A stretch of DNA of 64,000 bases, from assembly GCA_003020925.1 (NCBI GenBank), contig PXRT01000017.1:193414-257413 (forward strand), in the 5' to 3' direction. Position numbers and translations under genes: made by a program. This stretch comes from Halobacteriales archaeon QS_6_64_34 (GTDB lineage Archaea; Halobacteriota; Halobacteria; Halobacteriales; Haloarculaceae). The notes beneath the pieces are model-generated. The model worked only from the letters and a program-made list of their open reading frames with translations. It had not been told where the DNA came from and searched no databases. Below, piece by piece: positions 17,544 through 24,792 of the stretch (its first letter is position 1; each line of letters starts with the position of its first letter).

Positions 17544-18347
17544 ATGCGCGCCTACCGCGTCGCCTACGACGGCCGGCCCTACAGCGGCTTCCAGCGCCAG
17601 CCCAACGTGGCGACCGTCGAGGGGGCACTGCTTTCCGGCCTGGCCCGCCTGGGCGTCGGCGGGGATGCTGGGGGGCCGCCAGCGGGCTACGCCGCAGCGG
17701 GTCGCACCGACGCCGGCGTCTCCGCTGTCGCCCAGACGATTGCCTTCGACGCCCCCGACTGGCTCACACCGGCGGCGTTCAACAGCGAACTCCCCGCCGA
17801 CGTCCGCGTCTGGGCGGGTGCCGACGTGCCCGACGACTTCCATGCGACCCACGACGCCACCGAACGGCGCTACACCTACTTCCTGTACGCCCCCGGCGCT
17901 GAGGACGACCTGGCAAGCGAGACGCTCGCGGCTCTCTGTGGCCGCCAGGACTATCATAACCTCACGCCCGACGACGACGGGACGGTCCGGGAGATTTCGG
18001 GCGACCTCCAGCGGGACGGCGACCTGCTTGTCGTCCGGCTTCGTGCCGGCGGCTTCGCCCGGCAGCTGGTCCGCCGAGTCGTCGGCCTGCTCGATGAGGT
18101 TCTCCGGGGTGATGCCACGCTGTCAAAGGTCGACCGCGTCGTCGCTGCTGAGCCCCTGCTCGGTCCCGAAGGGGTCGCCCCCGCGCCCGCCTATCCCTTG
18201 GTGCTGACCGGCGTCGACTATCCCGGCGTCGAGTTCGAGGTCGACGAAGACGCCAGGGACAGCACCCACTCGGTGTTTGGAGACCTGCGGGTCGAACGGC
18301 AAACTGCGGCGCGGGTTGCAGAGTGTGTGGTGTCGGGGCTAGAGTAA
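17544..18347 (+). CDS. truA: tRNA pseudouridine(38-40) synthase
   Basis: A 267-residue TruA-family enzyme that isomerises uridines in the anticodon arm. The start MRAYRVAYDGRPYSGFQRQP is typical. The catalytic aspartate is in AAGRTDAGVSAVAQ (GRTDAGV, about residues 53-59). Other family blocks are DDFHATHDATERRYTYFLY and LRAGGFARQLVRRVVGLL. The 40 residues after that vary, and the C-terminus is full length. The frame is open upstream to 17070, but that part is antisense to the acetyltransferase. It is divergent from that gene and followed by a hairpin remnant and pepF. Confidence 0.93.
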   Translation: MRAYRVAYDGRPYSGFQRQPNVATVEGALLSGLARLGVGGDAGGPPAGYAAAGRTDAGVSAVAQTIAFDAPDWLTPAAFNSELPADVRVWAGADVPDDFHATHDATERRYTYFLYAPGAEDDLASETLAALCGRQDYHNLTPDDDGTVREISGDLQRDGDLLVVRLRAGGFARQLVRRVVGLLDEVLRGDATLSKVDRVVAAEPLLGPEGVAPAPAYPLVLTGVDYPGVEFEVDEDARDSTHSVFGDLRVERQTAARVAECVVSGLE

Positions 18348-18382
18348 ACCGCTGGTAGCTTTCGACAGCGATGCAAGGAGAG

Positions 18383-18402
18383 CCCACGAATTCGCTCGTG
18401 GG
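18383..18402. mobile_element. Hairpin resembling the end of an IS200/IS605 element
   Basis: CCCACGAATTCGCTCGTGGG forms a perfect 7-bp stem with a 6-nt loop, preceded by AAGGAGAG and followed by AGGTCC. I know closely similar CCCACGAATTC-ATTCGTGGG hairpins from the right ends of haloarchaeal IS200/IS605 elements and from the palindrome-associated non-autonomous elements described in square haloarchaea. No tnpA or tnpB gene is present, so this is at most a remnant or solo end. It could alternatively be a simple terminator of truA. Confidence 0.4.
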
Positions 18403-18471
18403 AGGTCCGTCTACTATCCTGGCTTTGCTAGCCCGGAAAGGCTTACTTCGGCGCCTTCCCTACGGCGAGCC

Positions 18472-20313
18472 ATGAGTTCGGTACCCGCACGCGACGACAT
18501 CGACGAGGAGTACAAGTGGGCCCTCGAATCCCTCTATGCCGACGACGAGGCGTGGGAAGCGGCCTACGAGGACGCCGAAGGACTAATCGAGGACCTGGAG
18601 GCCTACGAGGGCCGCTGTACGGACGATGGGGCCACGCTCCTGGCGACCTTAGAGACCTACGAACAGCTGATGCGGACGGTCTCGAACGTCGCCTCCTACG
18701 CACGGATGCGCCGGGACGAGGACACGACCGACGACACCTATCAGGCCCTGACGGCTCGCTCACAATCGCTGTCGTCGGACGCGAGTTCGGCAGCCTCGTT
18801 CCTCGAACCCGAACTGCAGGAACTGACCGAGGCCGACATCGACGACCTCGTTGACGAGGAGCCCGCCCTGGCCGAGTACGAGCACTACTTCGACGACGTG
18901 TTGCGGATGAAACCCCACACGCGTTCGACCGAGGTCGAGAACCTGCTCGCGGAACTGGGGGAGGTCACCGGCGCCGCCGGCGAGGTGTACAACATGCTCG
19001 CCAACGCCGACATGGAGTTCCCGACCGTCGAGGGAAGCGAGGCGCGAAGCGCCTCAAACAGTCCGAGCGGCGATGAGCCGCGAGAAGGCGATGGGGACGA
19101 ACAGCCCATTACGCTCAACAACTTCACCACGCTGCAGAAAAACCCCGACCGCGACTTTCGCCAGCGGGTGTACGAGGCCTTTTACGACGAGTGGGAGGGA
19201 GTCCGGAACGCCGTCGGGACGGCCTACAAGAACTCGGTGAAGACCGACGTGAAACTGGCTCAAGCAAAGAACTACGACACCGCGCGCGAGGCCGCGCTGA
19301 ACGGCCCCAACGTCCCCGTCGAAGTGTACGACACGCTCGTCGACACCGTCCACGACAACCTCGGGAAACTCCACCGCCACGCCGAACTGAAGGCCGATAC
19401 CATCGACGGTGACGACCTGCGAATGTGGGACCTTTATGTCCCACTCGTCCAGGAGGAGTCACCGGAGGTCAGCTACGAGCAGGCCTGTGAGTACGTCACC
19501 GAGGCCGTCGCGCCGCTTGGCGATGACTACCAGTCGCGGCTGGCCGAGGGGCTCGACTCGCGGTGGGTCGATGTCTACGAGACCAAACACAAGCAGTCGG
19601 GCGCCTATTCGGGCGGCACCTACGACTCCCAGCCGTTCATCCTCATGAACTACCAGGACGACGTGGAGTCGATGTACACGCTGGCCCACGAACTGGGCCA
19701 CTCGATGCATTCGGAGTACACCAGCGCGTCCCAGCCCTACGTCTACTCGGGCTACGAAATCTTCGTCGCCGAAGTCGCTTCGACGGTCAACGAGACCCTC
19801 CTCACCCATCACCTGCTGGAGACTGTCGAGGACGAGCGACTCCGCCGGCACGTCCTCAACGAGTATCTCGAGCGGTTCCGCTCGACGCTGTACCGCCAGA
19901 CGATGTTCGCGGAGTTCGAACACCGGACCCACGAGATGACCGAGGCCGGCGAGCCCCTGACTCCCGACCGGCTGGACGACCTCTACGCCGAACTCAAGGG
20001 CGACTACTACGCGCCGGCCGAACTCGACGACCGCATCGCCCGCGAGTGGATGCGCATCCCGCACTTCTATCGCGCGTTCTACGTCTACCAGTACGCGACG
20101 GGGATTTCGGCCGCCGTCGCCCTCGTCGACCGCATTCTCGAGGAGGGCGAGCCCGCCACACAGCGCTATATCGACTTCCTCTCGAGCGGTTCGCGCGAGT
20201 ACCCCCTCAAGTTGCTTCGGGGTGCCGGCGTCGACATGGCCTCGCCCGACCCCGTCGAGTCGGCACTGGACACCTACGGCGAGTATCTCGACGAGTTCGC
20301 CAGCCTGCAGTGA
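18472..20313 (+). CDS. pepF: Oligoendopeptidase F (M3B family)
   Basis: A 613-residue cytoplasmic zinc metallopeptidase that cleaves short peptides, probably downstream of the proteasome. The zinc motif HELGHSMHSEYTS sits near residue 405, and the distal ligand is in YEIFVAEVASTVNE (about 427). The N-terminal helical lid and the C-terminal LSSGSREYPLKLLRGAGVDM segment are typical of PepF. Unusual is a low-complexity insert around residues 188-210, encoded by 19035-19105 and containing two small DNA palindromes, between PTVEG and ITLNNF. The neighbouring pan gene downstream gives a proteolysis context. A TATA-like CTTACTT at about 18441 supports the start. Confidence 0.93.
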   Translation: MSSVPARDDIDEEYKWALESLYADDEAWEAAYEDAEGLIEDLEAYEGRCTDDGATLLATLETYEQLMRTVSNVASYARMRRDEDTTDDTYQALTARSQSLSSDASSAASFLEPELQELTEADIDDLVDEEPALAEYEHYFDDVLRMKPHTRSTEVENLLAELGEVTGAAGEVYNMLANADMEFPTVEGSEARSASNSPSGDEPREGDGDEQPITLNNFTTLQKNPDRDFRQRVYEAFYDEWEGVRNAVGTAYKNSVKTDVKLAQAKNYDTAREAALNGPNVPVEVYDTLVDTVHDNLGKLHRHAELKADTIDGDDLRMWDLYVPLVQEESPEVSYEQACEYVTEAVAPLGDDYQSRLAEGLDSRWVDVYETKHKQSGAYSGGTYDSQPFILMNYQDDVESMYTLAHELGHSMHSEYTSASQPYVYSGYEIFVAEVASTVNETLLTHHLLETVEDERLRRHVLNEYLERFRSTLYRQTMFAEFEHRTHEMTEAGEPLTPDRLDDLYAELKGDYYAPAELDDRIAREWMRIPHFYRAFYVYQYATGISAAVALVDRILEEGEPATQRYIDFLSSGSREYPLKLLRGAGVDMASPDPVESALDTYGEYLDEFASLQ

Positions 20314-20422
20314 CCCCTTGAGACGCTGGCAGTTTTGGCTGGCCCCTCTCTATTGGCGGCCTCGAACCGGATATGTGACCCAAAGGCACTTTTAGTCCCA
20401 ACCGGTAGTACCGGGCAGTCAA

Positions 20423-21643
20423 ATGTCGCGCAGTCCCTCGCTTCCGGAACGACCACGCCTCGACCTCGACCCGGAGATGACGCCGAAAGAGCGTCTCGAG
20501 GCGCTTCGGGACCACTTCGAAGAGATAGTCCGTGTCAACGAACAGCTCACCGACCAGCTCGGCAGCGCCCAGGAGCGCCAGGCCGACCTCTCCGACGACG
20601 TCGACCAGCTCGAACGCGAAAACGAGACGCTGAAGACCTCCTCGCTGTACATCGCGACGGCCGAGGAGCTGACCGACGACGGCGTCGTCGTCAAACAGCA
20701 CGGCAACAACCAGGAGGTCCTGACCGAGGTCTCGCCGTCGATTCGGGACACGCTCGAAGCCGGGGACCGCGTCGCTATCAACGACTCCTTCAGCGTCAAG
20801 CAGATTCTGGAAGCCGAGACTGATTCGCGCGCCCAGGCGATGCAGGTCGACTCCTCGCCCGCCGTCACTTACGAGGACATCGGCGGCCTGGAAGAGCAGC
20901 TTATCGAGGTCCGGGAGGCCGTCGAGGAGCCACTACTCAACGCCCAGCAGTTCAAAGACGTGGGTATCGAACCGCCCAGCGGCGTCCTGTTGCACGGCCC
21001 GCCGGGCACCGGCAAGACGATGCTGGCAAAGGCCGTCGCCAACGAGACCGACGCCACCTTCATCAAGATGGCCGGCTCGGAGTTAGTCCGCAAATTCATC
21101 GGCGAGGGCGCCCGTCTGGTCCGTGACCTCTTCGAACTCGCCTCCGAGCGCCAACCCGCCATCATCTTCATCGACGAAATCGACGCCATCGCCGCCAAGC
21201 GCACCGAATCGAAGACCTCCGGCGACGCGGAGGTCCAGCGGACGATGATGCAACTGCTCTCGGAGATGGACGGCTTCGACGACCGCGGCGAAATCCGGAT
21301 TATCGCCGCCACCAACCGCTTCGACATGCTCGACCGCGCCATCCTGCGCCCGGGCCGCTTCGACCGCCTCATCGAAGTGCCCAACCCCGACGCCGAGGGC
21401 CGCGAGCGCATCCTGGAGATTCACACGACGGAGATGAACCTCGGCGACGACGTGGACCTCGGGGCCTTTGCCGCCCGGACCGAGGGCCTCTCGGGCGCCG
21501 AACTGGCCTCGCTCACCACGGAGGCCGGGATGTTCACCATCCGCGACGACCGCACGACCGTCGAGCAGTCCGACTTTTATGACGCCCTGGAGAAAATCGA
21601 CCAGGACGAGAAGACGGGCAGTCGGCCGGTTGCTTTCGCCTAA
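20423..21643 (+). CDS. pan: Proteasome-activating nucleotidase (PAN)
   Basis: A 406-residue AAA+ ATPase that unfolds proteins and feeds them into the 20S proteasome. An N-terminal coiled coil (about residues 25-72, ALRDHFEEIVRVNEQLTDQL) precedes the OB domain. Walker A is GPPGTGKT (192-199), Walker B is IIFIDEIDAI (about 250), and the second region of homology is ATNRFDMLDRAILRPGRFDR with both arginine fingers. The extreme C-terminus ends RPVAFA, which lacks the tyrosine of the HbYX gate-opening motif (see findings). Haloarchaea usually have two PAN paralogs; which one this is cannot be decided here. A TATA-like sequence near 20387-20396 fits the start. Confidence 0.93.
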   Translation: MSRSPSLPERPRLDLDPEMTPKERLEALRDHFEEIVRVNEQLTDQLGSAQERQADLSDDVDQLERENETLKTSSLYIATAEELTDDGVVVKQHGNNQEVLTEVSPSIRDTLEAGDRVAINDSFSVKQILEAETDSRAQAMQVDSSPAVTYEDIGGLEEQLIEVREAVEEPLLNAQQFKDVGIEPPSGVLLHGPPGTGKTMLAKAVANETDATFIKMAGSELVRKFIGEGARLVRDLFELASERQPAIIFIDEIDAIAAKRTESKTSGDAEVQRTMMQLLSEMDGFDDRGEIRIIAATNRFDMLDRAILRPGRFDRLIEVPNPDAEGRERILEIHTTEMNLGDDVDLGAFAARTEGLSGAELASLTTEAGMFTIRDDRTTVEQSDFYDALEKIDQDEKTGSRPVAFA

Positions 21644-21660
21644 CGGCACCCACTTTTTGC
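21644..21660 (+). terminator. T-tract after pan
   Basis: The pan stop is followed by CGGCACCCACTTTTTGC. The T5 run at 21654-21658 directly behind a GC-rich stretch fits an archaeal T-rich terminator, without a strong hairpin. Confidence 0.35.
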
Positions 21661-21794
21661 ACTGGTTGCGGGCTGACGGCCCGGAAACCGCGCCCGGCCA
21701 CCCCACCGCTACTGCTCGTCAGTTCGACCCGTTACCACTCGCTCGCGATAGCCGAAACGAAACCCCTTAGCGGCCGCGTCGTCCAGGCTCTCAT

Positions 21795-22265
21795 ATGAGC
21801 ACTATCCGGGTCGTGTGGGGGACTGCTACCGGCCCGACTGCGCTGTCGTCCTACGACGCGGCTTTGGCCGAGGCCGGCGTCCACAACTACAATCTGGTGA
21901 CGCTGTCGTCTGTCATCCCCGCCGGTCCGGATATCGAACTTGCGGGGACGGCGCCGGCGCTCGGCCCGCCCGGCGAGGCCCTGGAGGTGGTCCAGTCGGC
22001 CACGACCGCTGCGCCCGGCGAGCGGGCCGCTGCGGGCATCGGCTGGGCACGCAGCGAGAGCGGGCCCGGTATCTTCTACGAGGTCGACGGCACCGACCCC
22101 GACGCGGTACGGACGGAGATTCGAGCGGGGCTGGCGACCGGACGGGAACTCCGGGACTGGGCGTTCGTCTCGGAGGACGTCCACGTCGAGTCGGTCGCGC
22201 CCGAATCGACTCACGCGAGCGCGGTCGTCCTCGCTACCTACGGCGAGAGTCACCCGGTCGTGTAA
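21795..22265 (+). CDS. pdaD: Pyruvoyl-dependent arginine decarboxylase
   Basis: A 156-residue proenzyme that cleaves itself to generate a pyruvoyl group and decarboxylates arginine to agmatine, the first step of archaeal polyamine and agmatidine synthesis. It opens with the family signature IRVVWGTATGPTALSSYDAA. The self-processing site is the serine pair in VTLSSVIPAG (about residues 35-44), where cleavage before the second Ser would form the pyruvoyl alpha chain. The glutamate region ERAAAGIGWA is also conserved. Length matches PdaD. The product agmatine is needed for modifying the anticodon of tRNA-Ile2. It has no operon partner nearby. Confidence 0.92.
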   Translation: MSTIRVVWGTATGPTALSSYDAALAEAGVHNYNLVTLSSVIPAGPDIELAGTAPALGPPGEALEVVQSATTAAPGERAAAGIGWARSESGPGIFYEVDGTDPDAVRTEIRAGLATGRELRDWAFVSEDVHVESVAPESTHASAVVLATYGESHPVV

Positions 22266-22337
22266 ACTGTCCGGGTCGCCATTGGGGTGTCCCCGAAGTG
22301 ACCGGTTCGACGGCAACATTCACGCGAAGCCACTGGA

Positions 22338-22344
22338 TTTTTAT
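22338..22344 (+). promoter_or_regulatory. TATA box of the DUF5811-like gene
   Basis: TTTTTAT is centred near 22341. It predicts transcription from about 22367, just before ATG 22376. Confidence 0.45.
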
Positions 22345-22375
22345 CGGTCACCTACCTACGGCAGCAGGAACCTAC

Positions 22376-22729
22376 ATGTACGGAAATTCGCCGCTCGGTG
22401 GCGGGACGGAGAAAGTGACGCTCACGCGCGAGCAGCGACAGACGCTGCGTCGCGACCTCGCGAGCGTCGCCGCTCGAACGCGGGAGCTACTCCCCGGGGA
22501 GTTCGTGGTGGGGTCTGAAGTCAGTGACAGCAAGGCGGGACCGCGCGCGACAATCGCCGTCCAGCCGCCGGTCGGCTCCGTCGTCAGCGCCGACTACACA
22601 CCGGAGGACCCGGAGAGCGCGACCATCTCGGCCGAGGAGCGCAATGACCTCGCTCAGGGTATCGCCGCCTCGGCGGCCTTGCAGGTCAAGCAGGTCATGG
22701 GCGAGGACCAGTCGCCGACAGCGCAGTAA
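22376..22729 (+). CDS. Conserved haloarchaeal protein (DUF5811-like)
   Basis: A 117-residue protein starting MYGNSPLGGGTEKVTLTREQ. It has a helical middle with QTLRRDLASVAARTRELLPG, then FVVGSEVSDSKAGPRATIAV and QPPVGSVVSADYTPED, and a helical end (GIAASAALQVKQVM). I recognise this layout as haloarchaeal family DUF5811; no function is known. There is no signal peptide or membrane segment, so it should be cytoplasmic. The frame is open far upstream through pdaD in another register, so I took the ATG behind the TATA box. It is single and followed by the surface protein gene. Confidence 0.75.
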   Translation: MYGNSPLGGGTEKVTLTREQRQTLRRDLASVAARTRELLPGEFVVGSEVSDSKAGPRATIAVQPPVGSVVSADYTPEDPESATISAEERNDLAQGIAASAALQVKQVMGEDQSPTAQ

Positions 22730-22868
22730 ACGAGCCTGCGAGTAGCGAGAGCAACCGATTTCTGCCGACGCAACGCCTGAAATAGTCACGCAGTGTGGCG
22801 ATATATGTACTTTATTGCCGACCTAGAATCACAAGTGATTTACGAGAAAACGAGAAATCGTCGGGGGT

Positions 22869-24113
22869 ATGAAATCGAAAGCCATTGTACTGACCACGTT
22901 GCTCGTCGTCGCGGGCAGCGCGGTCCCAGCCGCAGCGGCCACACCGACACAGCAGTCGACGCAAGCGCCGACAGCACAACAGGGTTCGGCGTATACAGGA
23001 ACGCACGTCGCTTTCGAGACGACGGCGGACGCCGTCGTGGACTACTCGGTTAACAACGATACCGTCATCGACTCGATGTCGGTCCAATCACAGGGCACCG
23101 CCAAGAGCCAGGGAGACACCACGCTTGACGGGGGGCTCTCAGGGGTTACCAGTGTGAACGCCGCCGCAGTCTCGTTAGACACACGGACCGACCTCGGCGC
23201 GACGGTGACCACCGACAGTGACGCGACGATAGCGACCCACGACAACGAAAGGGGTATTCTCGTCGTCAGCTCCGGTAACAACGACCAGTACGTCATGGTC
23301 AACATCTCAAGTGAGACGGAGGCCGAACGCGAGAGCGACGACCGCGTTGTCGTCACCACCGACGACGGCACCGAGGGAACGTTCATCGTCGCCGGTGACG
23401 GTGCGGTTACGGTGAACGAGCGGGGCAACCTCAGCGCGAACCTGACCGAAGACAGCTCGCTCGTCTTCCGCTCTTACCCTGACGGGCGCGATGACGACGA
23501 CCGTCAGACAGAGCAACTCATCGCCAACGGGACAGCCGCCGCCGAAGTGACCGTCATGGAAACCGGCGAGGACGGCAGCGAACTGGCGGCCGATGTCGCG
23601 AACTACAGTCAGGACACCAGCGTCGAAGTTACCGAGAGTGCCGAGGGGACGGTGAACATGACCGCCACGCGGACACAGGAAGACGGTCGAGTGGTCATCA
23701 CTTCAGTCTCCGAACAGGCTATCAGTGCGACCGAGGACTTGCGAGTAACAGTCGATGGTGAGGCGGCCGTCGAGGCGTCGTCGTACAGCGAACTCGAAAG
23801 TGCGACGAACGGCGGTGAGAACTCCCGCTTCCTCGTTAGCCAGCGCTCAGAGGCCGAGGCGAGCGCAGACGTGTTCGTCGCGCTCAATCACTTCTCCTCG
23901 CGGGACATCAGCATGCAGTCGGACGACACCGCGACGGATAATAGCGAAGACGGCGACGAGTCGACGGACAACGACGGGCAAACGATGACCGGAAGCAACA
24001 CTACGGCCGACGCTGAGACCACTTCCGGCGGGAACGGGCCCGGATTCGGCGCTCTCGGTGCGCTGTTGGCGATTGTCGGTGCCCTGGCGATAGCTGTCCG
24101 TCACAACGAATAA
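22869..24113 (+). CDS. PGF-CTERM-anchored surface protein
   Basis: A 414-residue secreted protein. The N-terminus has a Sec signal peptide (KAIVLTTLLVVAGSAVPAAA, about residues 4-23, cleavage after AAAA). A long beta-rich, Ser/Thr/Asp-rich ectodomain follows with several NxT/NxS sites (for example NNDT, NLSA, NMTA) for N-glycosylation. A Thr/Asp-rich stalk precedes the C-terminal tripartite PGF-CTERM signal: GPGFGALGALLAIVGALAIA followed by RHNE. Such proteins are processed by archaeosortase ArtA and lipid-anchored at the S-layer. No enzymatic domain is recognised; repeated TEDSS/ATEDL-type segments suggest a structural or adhesin role. It stands alone. The acidic composition is typical of an extracellular haloarchaeal protein. 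Confidence 0.85.
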   Translation: MKSKAIVLTTLLVVAGSAVPAAAATPTQQSTQAPTAQQGSAYTGTHVAFETTADAVVDYSVNNDTVIDSMSVQSQGTAKSQGDTTLDGGLSGVTSVNAAAVSLDTRTDLGATVTTDSDATIATHDNERGILVVSSGNNDQYVMVNISSETEAERESDDRVVVTTDDGTEGTFIVAGDGAVTVNERGNLSANLTEDSSLVFRSYPDGRDDDDRQTEQLIANGTAAAEVTVMETGEDGSELAADVANYSQDTSVEVTESAEGTVNMTATRTQEDGRVVITSVSEQAISATEDLRVTVDGEAAVEASSYSELESATNGGENSRFLVSQRSEAEASADVFVALNHFSSRDISMQSDDTATDNSEDGDESTDNDGQTMTGSNTTADAETTSGGNGPGFGALGALLAIVGALAIAVRHNE

Positions 24114-24261
24114 CGCAGACCACGCTATCGGGTATTACGCGGCCAAATTCAAACACGAGGGTGATTTCACCGTTACCCTCGGCATCTACCCGCAAGCGGT
24201 CGATGGCGGGGCTACGATACTCCGAGTCATCGAAGGCTTAGAAGACAGTGGCGGGGAGTGA
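24094..24261 (+). pseudogene. Start-less coding remnant after the surface protein
   Basis: In a frame different from the preceding gene, 24094-24261 is open from a stop at 24091 to a TGA at 24259. It encodes a protein-like stretch with no ATG or GTG start; the part HAIGYYAAKFKHEGDFTVTL continues through GGATILRVIEGLEDSGGE. The amino-acid composition (balanced, with a hydrophobic core pattern) looks like the C-terminus of a real domain. I do not recognise the family. The likeliest reading is the 3' remnant of a gene whose start was deleted. Confidence 0.35.
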
Positions 24262-24270
24262 CCCCGACGC

Positions 24271-24453
24271 TCACCTGTCCGTCGGCGGGTTGTAGAACAG
24301 CGCGTAGCCGATAGAGCCGGTCGCGGGTATCGAGCCCGCGGCCATGGCGGCGGCGACGCTGAGCGAGGTCACGACGGCGCCAAACACAGCCAGCGACATC
24401 GCTACAGCGATACTCGCGAGGACGAGGTCGGCCGGCGAGAGCGCGTCGGGCAT
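24271..24453 (-). CDS. Small two-helix membrane protein
   Basis: A 60-residue protein with two hydrophobic segments: LVLASIAVAMSLAVFGAVVT (about residues 10-29), continuing into SLSVAAAMAAGSIPATGSIG, and a polar tail YALFYNPPTDR. A TATA-like ATTAAATATT (24481-24490) and a short leader containing AGGAGG precede the ATG, and codon use is haloarchaeal. No family is recognised. It converges on the coding remnant upstream and is followed, on the same strand, by another small membrane protein gene, but with its own promoter between them. Confidence 0.65.
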   Translation of the reverse strand: MPDALSPADLVLASIAVAMSLAVFGAVVTSLSVAAAMAAGSIPATGSIGYALFYNPPTDR

Positions 24454-24480
24454 CGTGTCTGTGTGAAAACACGCCTCCTA

Positions 24481-24490
24481 ATTAAATATT
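24481..24490 (-). promoter_or_regulatory. TATA box of the small membrane protein gene
   Basis: ATTAAATATT is centred near 24486 and lies 26 nt from a predicted start at about 24460. The 7-nt leader before ATG 24453 follows an AGGAGG sequence, one of few Shine-Dalgarno-like sequences in the window. Confidence 0.45.
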
Positions 24491-24491
24491 A

Positions 24492-24692
24492 TTACTCGCG
24501 TTCGGCGGTGTCGCCGATGAGGAATCCGGGGATATCGGGGCGCTCGTTGAGGAAAAACGGGAGGGCGACGCCGACGCCGAGCAGTATCGCCAGCACAAGC
24601 GCTCCGGGGGCATCGAGCCAGGCGGCGGTGTAGCTCAACACCACGGCGAGGGCGCCACAGCCGAGGAGAATCCGGTTCTCGCGGGAGAGCAT
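24492..24692 (-). CDS. Small two-helix membrane protein
   Basis: A 66-residue protein beginning MLSRENRILLGCGALAVVLS, with a first membrane helix (ILLGCGALAVVLSYTAAWL), a short loop, a second helix (GALVLAILLGVGVALPFFLN), and a polar C-terminus (ERPDIPGFLIGDTAERE). An upstream start at 24719 would add nine residues. I prefer ATG 24692 because the family-like part begins there. No function is recognised. It lies between the TATA box of the neighbouring small gene and infB, all on the minus strand. Confidence 0.65.
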   Translation of the reverse strand: MLSRENRILLGCGALAVVLSYTAAWLDAPGALVLAILLGVGVALPFFLNERPDIPGFLIGDTAERE

Positions 24693-24732
24693 CACCGGGC
24701 ATTTCTGCCGGCCGAGCAAAAGGATACCGCTA

Positions 24733-24792
24733 CTGCGCTGTGGCTCCCTGCGGTCGCCGCTTCGCCCCGAGGCCTCCCTTCGGTCGGCCTCG
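24733..24792. repeat. Copy of dispersed repeat family B before the infB stop
   Basis: In inverse orientation this carries both halves of the family: CGAGGCCTCCCTTCGGTCGG (24768-24787), continuing CCTCG, and before it GTGGCTCCCTGCGGTCGCCG (about 24740-24759). The same pieces occur downstream of genes at 39943, 43844 and 46997. Confidence 0.6.
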
